From: Dipteronia dyeriana
Taxonomy: Eukaryota > Streptophyta > Magnoliopsida > Sapindales > Sapindaceae
DNA: 64,000 nt
Assembly: GCA_032871835.1 (NCBI GenBank)
Contig: CM065295.1
Coordinates: 81,833,819 to 81,897,818, forward strand
Direction of reading: 5' to 3'
A program made the position numbers and the translations under genes. Each line of letters begins with the position of its first letter. Within the stretch, counting starts at the first letter, position 1. This document shows, one piece after another, positions 52,026-64,000 of this stretch. The notes beneath the pieces were generated by a model. That model was not told the origin of the DNA. It was given only the letters and a program-made list of their open reading frames with translations, and searched no databases.

Positions 52026-53056
52026 TAGGGATGCCAATGAGGTGTGTTCGGACGGGGTGGCCTTCTCCACACCCCACCCAATTTATTTTTTGAAAACACA
52101 TTCCCTCATAAACCTCCACCTTAGATGAAGCATGTTAGGGCGGGACGGGGTACAACGGGGAGTGCTTTCCCCATCCCCACCCATTTACCCCATTTATAAT
52201 TTTTTTATTTATTAAAATCATAAATATATAACCAATGAATATGATAAAATATATAAAGTAGTAAATAATTCGATGAAACTATTAAAAAAACATCTCGTAA
52301 ACATAATTCTCACAAGTAAATTCAATCATTATCAAACATAAATATAAAATATGAAGTTAAAATGTACGAAATCCGTAACGCTAATAATCTAATAGTTACA
52401 TCTATTTCTCTTGTTTTCCCTTCATTATATCAACTTCATCTGGTATCTTCTCAAGATGTTGACACCCACTCACATGATTCCTGCAACATTCCGAACCAAC
52501 ACAAAATTTGTATTCAATCTGGTTTGAATATCAATGACTTAATTTGATTTAATACGCATGATTTATTTTATCTCATTAAAATCTAGTTCTTCAAAACATG
52601 TGAAACACTTAATTTTAGTAGAAGAACATGAAGTTAATCATAAGATAAAAAACTTACTGTATTTGAAATTGAAACATGAATTGTGAACTTTGAGCTGTTT
52701 GAGGAATAAAGACTTATAGTTGCAATTAGTGGCTATGGTTTTTTTAATAGTATTTTGTATTGTCACTTTTATGTTAAATAACGGCCAAGAGATGTAAAGT
52801 TAGGGTTAATGTATTTATATATATATATATATCCTTTTTATAGATGTATTTATTTTCTTTGAAACTATATAGTTTAACTAAATATTATTTTAAGCGGGGT
52901 GAGGAGTATAAAACTCATCCCTGCTCTATATCCATTGCGGGTTGGACTATCTATCCCCATCCCTACCCCATCCCTATCCCATCCCCACTAAATTGAAACT
53001 CATCCCCACCCCAAAAGTACGGGTCCCCGTCCTCGTGGGTAAATTTGTCATCCCTA
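52026..53056. mobile_element. non-autonomous hAT element with CCCCATCCCC-rich ends
   Basis: The terminal inverted repeats are TAGGGATGCCAA on the left and, read inwards from the right, TAGGGATGACAA. The flanking 8-mers ATAATGAA (52018-52025) and ATAATGAG (53057-53064) are a near-perfect target duplication. Subterminal regions are rich in GGGG/CCCC blocks (CCCCATCCC). The 1031-bp element has no transposase and belongs to a different hAT family from the one at 45713. Confidence 0.88.
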
Positions 53057-53250
53057 ATAATGAGAGTAAAAACATATCATATTAGTGGAGAAATCATGTC
53101 CAAGTATAAATACATTATCTATTTATGTAACAGATAAAAATTGGGGGTTTGTCCGTTTGATATGATATTGTTTATGTATATTAGTTGGCTCTTGCATATG
53201 AAATTAATATCAAAAGCAGAGGGAAGATAACCTTGAAATGTGAGAACTTT

Positions 53251-53370
53251 ATGACAATCAAGAAGAAAATGATGTGGAATATGGTTTTATATGCAATCTT
53301 AATTGTGTTTCTATCCTATTTTCTGGTGGAGAAATCTTGTCCAAATTCAAATACATTATTTAATAGATAA
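53251..53370 (+). CDS. short hydrophobic peptide ORF, repeat unit 5
   Basis: A 39-codon frame, the most consensus-like copy. It has a basic start (MTIKKKMMW), a hydrophobic core (MVLYAILIVFLSYFLV), then EKSCPNSNTLFNR. A signal peptide plus a mature peptide of about 10-13 residues, or a single membrane anchor, are both possible. No known peptide-hormone family matches. Expression is unknown. Confidence 0.42.
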   Translation: MTIKKKMMWNMVLYAILIVFLSYFLVEKSCPNSNTLFNR

Positions 53371-54593
53371 AAATTGGACCAATTAAGATATTGTTTATTA
53401 CATTTTAGTTATTCTAGTGCAAGAAATATCAAAACCAGAGAGTAGATAATGTTGACATGGTTGTCAAAGTGCCCTTTCAATTCATTTCAATATACTGTCA
53501 ACAGCCAACAGTCCTGTGTGCAGTACCCTTTCAATTCAATTAAAAGTCATCCATCATGTATACAGTGCCCTTTCCATAAACAATTCTGTATACATTGCCA
53601 TTTCCATAGACTGTAACAATGAGAAAACTTCTTGTTGGCAACCTTCCATTTGATGGTTTACAGCCAATGTATATGGGCTGAGATGAGTAGATGACAATCA
53701 ATTTGTCTTTGTTTTGTAAAAATGGATCAAAAATATATGTACATGAAACTAGCTAGCTGAGAAGTTTGAATAATATTCAGATGTTAGATGTCAACTAATA
53801 GATAAGAACTGACATTTAGTTGGACAAATATCATGAAGAAAGTGGTGTGGAAAATGGTTTAATTACGTGCTATCTTAATTGTGTTTTTGTTCTATTTTTT
53901 CGGTGGAGAAATCATATCAAAATTCAAATACATTATATGATAATGTTTATTGCAGATCAGAAGTTTACTTATATACTAAACCCTTAAATTAACTTGTAAA
54001 CTCTTGTATACATGACATGAGTGCCCTTTCCCTTGTATGTAAAAAATTAAATGAGAAAACGGTTAGTGGCCGGTAACCTTCAATTAATGGTTTACAACCA
54101 ATATTCGTGGGCCGAAAATGACAATCAAATTGTCTTTGTTTTCTATAAATAAATCAAATATTTTGTACATGAAGCTAGATATCAACTAATGGTTCTGCTT
54201 CCTCTGATCTTTTTAACTACCTTCAACATAAAATTGCTTTTATATATAACAAGCAAACTATGCTTAGCTTTGAGCCTTTGACCAGTTCATAGTTGAAAAT
54301 GCCAACGCGAAGAGGCATTTTCAGGATGCCAAACTGTTATCAATCAGAAGTTAGCGGAAAGCCTGATATGAGTGCTGATAAATGATAAAGTTTAAATTAT
54401 CAGTTGATGAGTTTAGCAACAAAAGTCCAGTATAAGTGTATTAAGGACTAGATACATGATCATGGAAGGTAGTTGGCTTTTAATGCATCTTAAATGTGTT
54501 TTTGTCCTGATTTCATGTGTTGAAATCCTATCTAAATTTCAATTACATTGTATAATAGATAAAAAAAAATTGACATTTAATTGGACAAATATC

Positions 54594-54704
54594 ATGAAGA
54601 AAGTTAGGTGGGAAATGGTTTTATATGCAATCTTAATTGTGTTTTTGACATATTATCCTAAAGAGAAAACATGTTCAAGTTCAAATACATTACAGAATAG
54701 ATAA
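54594..54704 (+). CDS. short hydrophobic peptide ORF, repeat unit 8
   Basis: A 36-codon frame starting MKKVRWEMVLYAILIVFL and ending with a tail CSSSNTLQNR. The frame is open upstream to 54456, so this unit can be read in fusion with the preceding one. The ATG at 54594 is favoured because it lies at the position shared with the other units. Changes against unit 5 leave the hydrophobic core and the NTLxNR ending unaltered. Confidence 0.42.
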   Translation: MKKVRWEMVLYAILIVFLTYYPKEKTCSSSNTLQNR

Positions 54705-55504
54705 AAATTGGATCTGATATCATATTGTTTATTGTATATTAGTTGGTTCTTGTACCTGAAATATCTAAACCAGAGAGAAGATAATGTTGAAATGTTAGGA
54801 CTTTAAGACGATCATGAAGAAAATGGTATGGAAAATGGTTTATATGCAATCTTTAATTAATTGTGTTTTTGTCCTATTTTCTAGTGGTGAAAGCTTGTCC
54901 GAGTTCAAATACATTATGTAATAGATCAAGACTAAGTCTATTATAATATTGTTTATTGTATATTAGTTGGTTATTGTGCATGAAATATCTAAATCAAAAA
55001 GTTATCTAACTATTCATGTGCATGAAATATCTAAACCAGAGAGCAAATAACATTGAAATGTTGTGATTTAAGAGGATCAAGAAGAAAGTGATGTGGAAAA
55101 TGACTTTATATGCAATTTTAATAATGTTTTTGTCATATTAATTTTTGATAAAAATTGGATAGTGTTTATTGCATATCAGTGGTTTACTTATGCTAAACCT
55201 TAAAACTTAATTATATACAGTGCCCTTTTCATGGACTCTAAAAATCAGAAAACTTGGTCGCAACCTTCCAATTGATGGTTTAGAACATATATTTGTGGAC
55301 AGAAGATGGCAAACAAATTGTCTTTGTACATGAAAGCTGGCTAGCTTTGAAGTTTGAATAATATACAGATGTGAAATATCAACTATTATTGATTCTTCTT
55401 CCTCACATTTTTTAAAATAACTTCAACATAGAATTGCTTCTATAACAAACAAACTGTTCTTAGCTTTTCAAAGTTCCCGGTTGTCTTTTACGATATCTTA
55501 TTAA

Positions 55505-55947
55505 GAGCATCTCAAATGTAAATATGCTTTTGGAGAAAATTGAGTGCCACATAGGATAGATAGTTAAAAAGTTAGAAAATCTCTCTCCAATGTAATTATG
55601 TAATTTTATCATGGAGATGATATGGAAATGATGAGACAAAGAAAAAATTAAGGAATATGTAGTTTGGTTTCTAATTCTAGAAACACTCTTATCGTAGAAA
55701 TACCAACTAGGATTTATAACTCTTTCCACCAATAATATTTAATTGTAAAATTTAAAAAAAAAAATGAATAATTGTTTTATTATGATTGGACATAAAATAG
55801 ATGCATATTTGACTTTAGATAATTACATTGGAGATGTGAATATATATTTTTCTAATTTTTTTTCCAAAAGTCGGCTCATAATAAATAGAAATACTAATAT
55901 GAAACTATTTAAAAATTTAAAAATACATATTCGTATCGGAGATGCTC
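55505..55947. mobile_element. MITE with GAGCATCTC ends
   Basis: This 443-bp element has ends GAGCATCTCAAATG and, read inwards, GAGCATCTCCGAT, flanked by TAA (55502-55504, 55948-55950). The same sequence without the element occurs at about 39265-39275 in the left array block (CTTACTAATTTCTTGC), so an empty site confirms the insertion. It has Tourist/Harbinger-type features and no coding capacity. Confidence 0.88.
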
Positions 55948-55989
55948 TAATTTCTTGTTAGCTTATTGTCTTCAAGAAATCGTCAGTCC

Positions 55990-56700
55990 TATTTTATAAC
56001 AACGAGAGGGTGCATATAAACTCTTAAAAAGAATAGAGACATAAATTTATCTATTTTATATATATATATATATATTTCACAAATTAAATTGTGAGGATCA
56101 TCATTGAAATGATGTTTCAAACTCTTACATTTGACCACACATGATAAGATAATCCCTATACTATCTTAATATCATACTTCCACAAACTAATTAAATTATC
56201 TCATTTTCATCGTATTTTAATATCATGTTACACTAAAGTCCTCTGCCCTTCCGATAAAAATCGATTGACTGATTTCTCCCTCACCAAATCGTAACTTTAT
56301 GTAATACTTACAAAAAAAAAAACAACAACAAATTCAAATCTACCTATATGTTAGGATGCTTCAGCTGCAGACATATGTAAAAAAGTACCTTAACATTTTT
56401 CAAAAAAGTTTTAAATTACTGTTAAAGATACTCTAAGCCCAACCCATTCCAGCCAAGCCAAGCCTAGCCCACATCAGTCAACCTAGTGACCTACACTCCT
56501 ACAGTTGAATAGAGGGGAGGTTTTTGAATAAAATGAAAGAACTATCTATCTATCTAACAATTGTTAAAAAATTAAGGGTATTTTTGCATATTACCTTTAA
56601 AAAATACATATATATCATCATTATTTGGTATAATCTAAGCTTGACCTTTTGTCAATCGTCACCGATCAAGACCGAAAACAAAAAAGAAAGGAAATCGGTG
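55990..56700 (+). promoter_or_regulatory. upstream region of the LRR gene
   Basis: AT-rich non-coding sequence with a (TA)n tract near 56056-56075. A TATA-like stretch (CATATATATCATC, about 56607-56620) lies some 80-90 bp before the ATG at 56701. Start site and control elements are not certain. Confidence 0.35.
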
Positions 56701-59700
56701 ATGAAGACGGAGAAACAGAAGGAGTTGGTGAGTTTATGCATAGAAGCGGCCTGCGAGAGCAGAGAAAGCGTTGAGAAATGGCGGAGGCAGAGGCGGTCTC
56801 TGGAGAAATTGCCGTCTCATCTCGCCGACTCTCTCCTCCGTCACCTTCGCCGCCGCCGCCTCCTTTTCCCTTCCTTGCTCGAGTAAGCATTTCCTTTTAT
56901 TGTTTTAAATTAAAAAGAAATCTGTAAATTTTCTGCTTTGTTATGGTTCCTGAGAAAATGAATTGGAAATTGTTAGTCTCATTCGAGCTTTAATTATGTT
57001 TCTGTTTAGTTGGAACTGTAGATTGTGGTAACACACCCTCGTATTTGAATAGGTAGTGTTATTGATATTCAGTTTTTTTTTTTTTATGTTTTACTAATGG
57101 TCGTTTAACATGTTATTGTGACTGTGGCCTGAAAATCTTGTGGTGGTTTTCGTTGTTGATGGAATAGGATCGATTGAGGAAATGAGATGTTGTTCATATG
57201 TTTTGAGATTGTGGCTTCAATGTTGAACTGCTCCGGTTGATGACATTTTCGTTTCTGCTAAACTGGATTTTCCTTTTTGTAGATTTTTTTGAACATAATG
57301 TATAGAATTGTAGCTATGTTCTTTTAACTTGTTTTTGTGATCGAGGCTTGAAAATTTTGGGGTGATTATTGTGATTGATGGGATAAGATCGATTTAGGAA
57401 ATTGTGAAGTGGGTTGTTCATATATATATATATATATATATATTAGATTGTGGGATCTTGAACTGCCCCGATTGATGACATTCTTCGTTTCTGCTAAACT
57501 GGATTTTCCTTCTTGTAGAGTTTTCAAACATAATGTGGAGACAATTGAGCTCAGAGGTGAGAACTCTGTGGATGCAGAATGGATGGCATACTTAGCTGCA
57601 TTCCATTACTTGCGCTCTCTGAATGTTGCTGATTGCCATAGAGTCACGAGTTCTTCACTTTGGGCACTGGCAGGTAGAATACAAGAATGCTGTTCTAACA
57701 GTCATAGTTCACGTGTTTGAAGAAATGTTCAACTTCACAGGCTACGTTTTAACATAGTTGAATAGAGTTAGGATGTGTTCTCGTCATATCTGTAGACATA
57801 CTTGATGAATTGTTCAATTCTACTGGCCCTGATTTAACCTATCTGAAGTAGTGAGCTAGGAATATTCTCTTCATTTAAAAAAATAATATTCTAAACTCTT
57901 AATATCAAATTCTGTCTAGATTTAATTAACTACATTTTCAGAGAATTCTTACATCCCAGTGTTTGCTTGGTTTCAGGGATGACTTGTTTAAAGGAATTGG
58001 ACCTTTCAAGATGCATGAAGGTCACTGATTCTGGCATTAGTCATCTGATATCCATTTCAACTATAGAAAAGCTGTTTATTCCTGAAACTGGTGTCACTGC
58101 AAATGGAGTTGCACTCCTCTCATCTCTTAAAAACTTGTCTGTCTTGGACTTAGGTGGTTTACCTGTAACTGATGTGGCACTGAGTTCTCTTCAGGTACTA
58201 TAGCATCTGTAACTGGAAATTTTCTTAATATCACGTCTCTTCTTCTTGCATAACGCCATAACCATGATCACTCTGTTGATGCCTGCTACTTGTATTACTT
58301 TCAGTTAGATATATAATCTCAAACCTGACATGCTGGATAGAAATGTGAATAAACAATAGTTTTGCGCCATTTAAATGGAAGCTGATCTTTCTTATCTAAC
58401 CATTACTACTGAAGTTGTTTTCTATTCTGGGTGGGTTCCAAACGCTGTATATTCTGAAATGTTGCTTCAAGATAGATTGTGTACGGCTTACTGTGTAAGT
58501 TCTCTATTAAAAGGATTTGTTATGGATTTGTTCTTCTAGGTACTGACAAAGCTACAGTACCTTGACCTTTGGGGAAGTAAACTAACTAACAAAGGTGCTG
58601 CTGTTCTTCAAATGTTTCAAGAGTTGAGCTTCCTCAATCTAGCTTGGACCGGTGTTACGAAGTTGCCAAATTTGCCATATCTTGAATGCTTAAATTTGAG
58701 TAACTGCACAATTGACTCCATACTTGAGGGAAATGAAGATAAAGCTCCTTTGACAAAGATTAGTCTTGCAGGAGCTACTTTTATAAATGAGGCTGAAGCC
58801 TTTTTATATCTCGAAACAAGTTTTTTGTCCTTTTTGGACATATCCAACTCTTCTCTTAACGGATTTCAATTCTTACCGCAAATGAAAGCACTGGAACATT
58901 TGGATCTAAGCACAAGCTTGATGGGAGACGATACAGTTGAACTAATTGCATGTATAGGAGGTAATTTGAGAAATTTGAACCTCAGCAAAACAAGAGTCAG
59001 CTCCGCTGGATTGGAGATTCTAGCAGGACATCTTCCCAATCTTGAAACTCTGTCATTATCTGAAACGCTGATAAATGATGTTGCTATTTCATATATCTGC
59101 TTGATGCCCTCATTGAAGGTTATTGACTTGAGCAATACAGACATTAAAGGTATTAATACTTCAAAGGAATTGGTTATAGTCCTGTTGTTTTTACAGTGTT
59201 CCTAATTCTTTCATGTTTCTTTCAAATAGCTTAATTTTCAGTTTCTTATGGGTACGTGATGTATCGTTCTGGATTTGCAGGTTTCTTTCAGCAGGTTGGT
59301 GCTGAGGCAGATTTGGTTCTCTCGCTGATGGTGTTGCAAAGTCTTAATCACTTGGAAAAGTTAAATTTAGAGCATACCCAAGTCAAGGATGTAGCTCTAA
59401 GTCCTTTGTTAAGTTTCAAAGAATTAAGGCATTTATTTTTCAGAAGTTCTTCCCTTACAGATGCCTCTCTGTGCAACTTGTCATCTCTATCAAAGCTGAC
59501 AAGTCTTGGCATTCGTGACACGGTGTTGACAAATTCCGGGCTAGGTTTATTCAAGCCTCCATCGACACTAAAGTCTCTGGACCTGAGGGGTTGTTGGCTC
59601 TTAACCGAAGATGCCCTCTTGGTATTTTGTAAAAGCTATCCTGAAATAGAAGTCAGGCATGAATTTGTTTCTATATCACCAGCAGATCAAATTGGCTCTA

Positions 59701-59972
59701 ACCGTCCACCTCCATTACGAATATCTTCAAGGGCTTCACAAGCAAACCAAAAGCAGGAACGAATGGCATTGCCTGAATATTTTGTTGGTGAGAAAGAATG
59801 CTTTTACTATAATATTCTACCAGATGCAGTTTCATTTTCATCTTATTCTTGTTTTTTAATTTTTGCAAAACCAGATCAAAGATTGAAGTACAACATAGAG
59901 GAGCTACTAGGCTTGCAATTTTCGTCTCTATCTGTTGAAATGGCCCGTGATAGAGGTGAAGTGCTATTATAG
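56701..59972 (+). CDS. leucine-rich-repeat (RNI-like) protein
   Basis: Exons: 56701-56882, 57519-57673, 57977-58194, 58540-59149, 59281-59787 and 59875-59972. They total 1770 nt (589 residues), with GT..AG sites in phase. The first ~60 residues are charged and helical (CIEAACESRESVEKWRRQRR). The rest is a chain of cysteine-less LRRs of the RNI type, for example LKELDLSRCMKVTDSGI and LEHLDLSTSLMGDDTV, ending near residue 500. A polar C-terminal tail ends near EELLGLQFSSLSVEMARDRG. No signal peptide, membrane span, kinase or F-box is seen, so it is probably an intracellular scaffold. The last intron (59788-59874) is 87 nt and open in frame, so its retention would add 29 residues. The function is not known to me. 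Confidence 0.88.
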
Positions 59973-60230
59973 CAGACTCAATGGGAATGAGATGAATTTC
60001 AGAATTTGTTTTACTGTGTTGTAATCTTTTGTATTTTTTTTCTTCTTCCAAATTTTGTTGTTCAAGATTGAAACAGTATTTTGCAATCAAGAAGAAGAGG
60101 ATGTGTAGCATTACTTATTAAAAAATTGTTACTCGAATTTTTTTTCTATTGTTTCAAATCCATTTTATTTCAATCCAGCGGCCCGAATACATGACTCTTG
60201 TAAAAATAGATAATGACTGCTAACTATTAA

Positions 60231-60620
60231 GTATGTTTGGATTGGTAGAATATGAGAGAAAGGAAAAGCATGGCAAATGAGGAAAGGAAAGAAAAAGAAA
60301 AGAAAGGCAAATGAAATCATTTTATTTGGTGGAGAGATATAAAAGAATTAATTTTATTCTATTTGTGAAAATAACAATATGAATACCCAATATTAATAGG
60401 GTTAGTTTTGGGATTGAAAAAATCATTAACTATGAATTCCTTTTTCTCTTCCTCTCAAATTTGGGTGGAAACCAAATTGGATGAAACAATAAGAAATTAT
60501 TCCTTCATTTTCCTTCCATTTCCTTTCCTTTCTTTCTCATTTAACAATCCAAACAAAATATTAGAAATCTATCCAAATCCTTTCATTTCCTATCTCTCAT
60601 ATTTCATCAAACCAAACATA
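60231..60620. mobile_element. possible MITE
   Basis: The ends TATGTTTGGATTGG (60232) and, read inwards from 60620, TATGTTTGGTTTG are inverted. The interior arms are purine-rich on the left (GAAAGGAAAAG) and pyrimidine-rich on the right (CTTTCCTTTC), so the whole can fold back. The target duplication is unclear. Confidence 0.5.
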
Positions 60621-61631
60621 GTGACAGTGTATTGTTAGCTATATTTATAATATTATCGGTACACTACAGCTTAAGTGGGTAAACTCCAAACTTTATTGAG
60701 AAGCATAAGAAAAAACAGGATTTCATACAACCGTACCTTTGAAAAGAGAAAATAACACTATATAATGTTTATTTTAATTTAAAGTCTTTTAAGCCCATAA
60801 CAAAAGCCCTTATAGCATTCTTTTAATGGGCTGAGCATACGGGGTTTCAAGTTTGTCTTCAAGACCAAATTTACAAGGTCAATTTTACCCTCTGAAATAT
60901 CGGGAAAACGCATTTTTATCCTTTTTTTTTAAAACAGAAAAAAAAAATTGTATTAAACGAGAACGAAAATAAAGCGTATAACCAGGGTGACAATCAAAAG
61001 AAAACCTTCTGGCTTAAGAGAGATCATTCCTAATACATAATTACTTTAAAACACTGTTTCATCCTAAGGTACTAGAAATGCTTCAATGGGTTTGGAGTAT
61101 GCGCCCAAATCCACTAAAACCGTACCGCATGATATGAATATCCAATAACATAAAAAATACAGACCACATGGCTTAAGATAAGAAAGTTTGGACGAATACA
61201 CAAAACGTAATAAAATATTTCCCCAAAATAAGGTGGATGAAGTAAAGAGAATCATCCTGAAATTCTTTTACGACAGAAGTTCATAATTAAACTAAATACC
61301 AAATTCGATCCTATGAACAAACTCCGATATCATTGTACTGTAGTTCTAATTTGCTTATGCATAAGAGACCAGCAGCCAACATTCAACCCATGAACAAGGG
61401 GGACTAAGAATAGTTGCACTGCAATCGCAATAAATGGTGAATGAAAATATCGAAAGATTATTGTTATTCAAGTAATTCATGTCAAGCATAAGGTACATGA
61501 ACGTATCTGCCATTTCAAGTTTGAGGTCCGTATTGTAAATAAATAATGTACACTGACACTAAAGAAAAACAAGTTAAAAACGATGAAACTGACAATGGAG
61601 TATTTGCTTGATTCTTGGAAAATATTTCCTT
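60621..61631. other. intergenic and 3' flank of the acyl-CoA synthetase gene
   Basis: No gene is supported here. Part of it (about 61300-61631) is probably the 3' untranslated region of the minus-strand gene. The frame 61064-61255 has no recognisable domain. Confidence 0.5.
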
Positions 61632-63795
<2,164 letters not shown>

Positions 63796-64000
63796 CTGCA
63801 GAAATTATCAAATAAAAATCAGAAATAGTAACAGAATAATTAATTGAAAGCAATCAACAAGAAGACTATATTCAAACTCCATGAAACTTTAACCACAACT
63901 ACAAAGATTTGCCAAGAGTAGCAGAAAAGTCAGAGCAACTGGCAGACAAGGTAATGAATCAGGTAATGAATCAACACAAAGCCAACGATAGAACTGAATA
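63796..64000 (-). other. intron of the acyl-CoA synthetase gene
   Basis: Sequence upstream of the first visible exon ends (minus strand) in a TTTCTGCAG acceptor at 63796-63797 and shows no acyl-CoA synthetase coding sequence up to the window edge. It is therefore intronic. Confidence 0.7.

Larger units (their letters stand above)
53065..55990 (+). repeat. short-ORF repeat array, right block
   Basis: Further units of the array seen at 36.1-40.7 kb, in the same orientation. ORF-bearing units start at about 53251, 53834, 54464, 54594, 54814 and 55075, and a partial tail lies at 53070-53200. Leaders are near 53470-53830, 54000-54330 and 55210-55500. From 54464 to 55180 the units lack the long leader and follow each other every 130-260 bp. 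Several have stops or have lost the ATG. A MITE is inserted at 55505-55947. Confidence 0.72.

Overview
This window is nuclear DNA from a flowering plant, most likely a eudicot. It is AT-rich, its genes have short GT..AG introns, and it is dense in plant-type transposable elements. Three genes look functional: a secreted GH9 endoglucanase with a C-terminal CBM49 (18.7-21.9 kb, +), a leucine-rich-repeat protein (56.7-60.0 kb, +), and the 3' part of a long-chain acyl-CoA synthetase gene (61.6-63.8 kb, -, running off the right edge). A fourth, a clade-A-like protein phosphatase 2C (23.5-25.7 kb, -), has an intact three-exon reading frame but has lost some normally conserved residues. I cannot name the species.

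Layout. 1-7.1 kb: AT-rich DNA with a decayed Ty1/copia element (1121-7111, target duplication TATGA) whose 3' LTR carries a 1.17-kb hAT derivative. 7.1-18.4 kb: long intergenic stretch with one non-autonomous Mutator-like element near 11.3-12.4 kb. 18.4-22.4 kb: endoglucanase gene. 22.8-25.7 kb: PP2C fragment followed by the PP2C gene, which carries a 508-bp hAT MITE in intron 2. 26.2-34.8 kb: a mosaic of hAT relic, a 2.5-kb gag-only-type LTR element (TSD TTTTG), a 2.1-kb solo LTR (TSD TTATC) and a decayed Mutator-like transposase gene. 36.1-40.7 kb and 53.1-55.5 kb: two blocks of a tandem repeat, each unit holding a tiny hydrophobic ORF; the first block is split by a second gag-only LTR element (TSD GAAAG). 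41.1-51.7 kb: a third PP2C copy, broken by a truncated copia element (TSD ACTAC) and by a 5.9-kb hAT element that itself contains a 1.28-kb Harbinger-like MITE. 52.0-53.1 kb: another non-autonomous hAT. 55.5-64 kb: a small MITE, the LRR gene and the acyl-CoA synthetase gene.

The genes do not form a pathway. The main story is a local PP2C duplication overtaken by successive transposon insertions. Most insertions can be dated relative to one another because target duplications are intact and empty sites survive in paralogous copies. The least explained feature is the repeat array with the short membrane- or secretion-like ORF.
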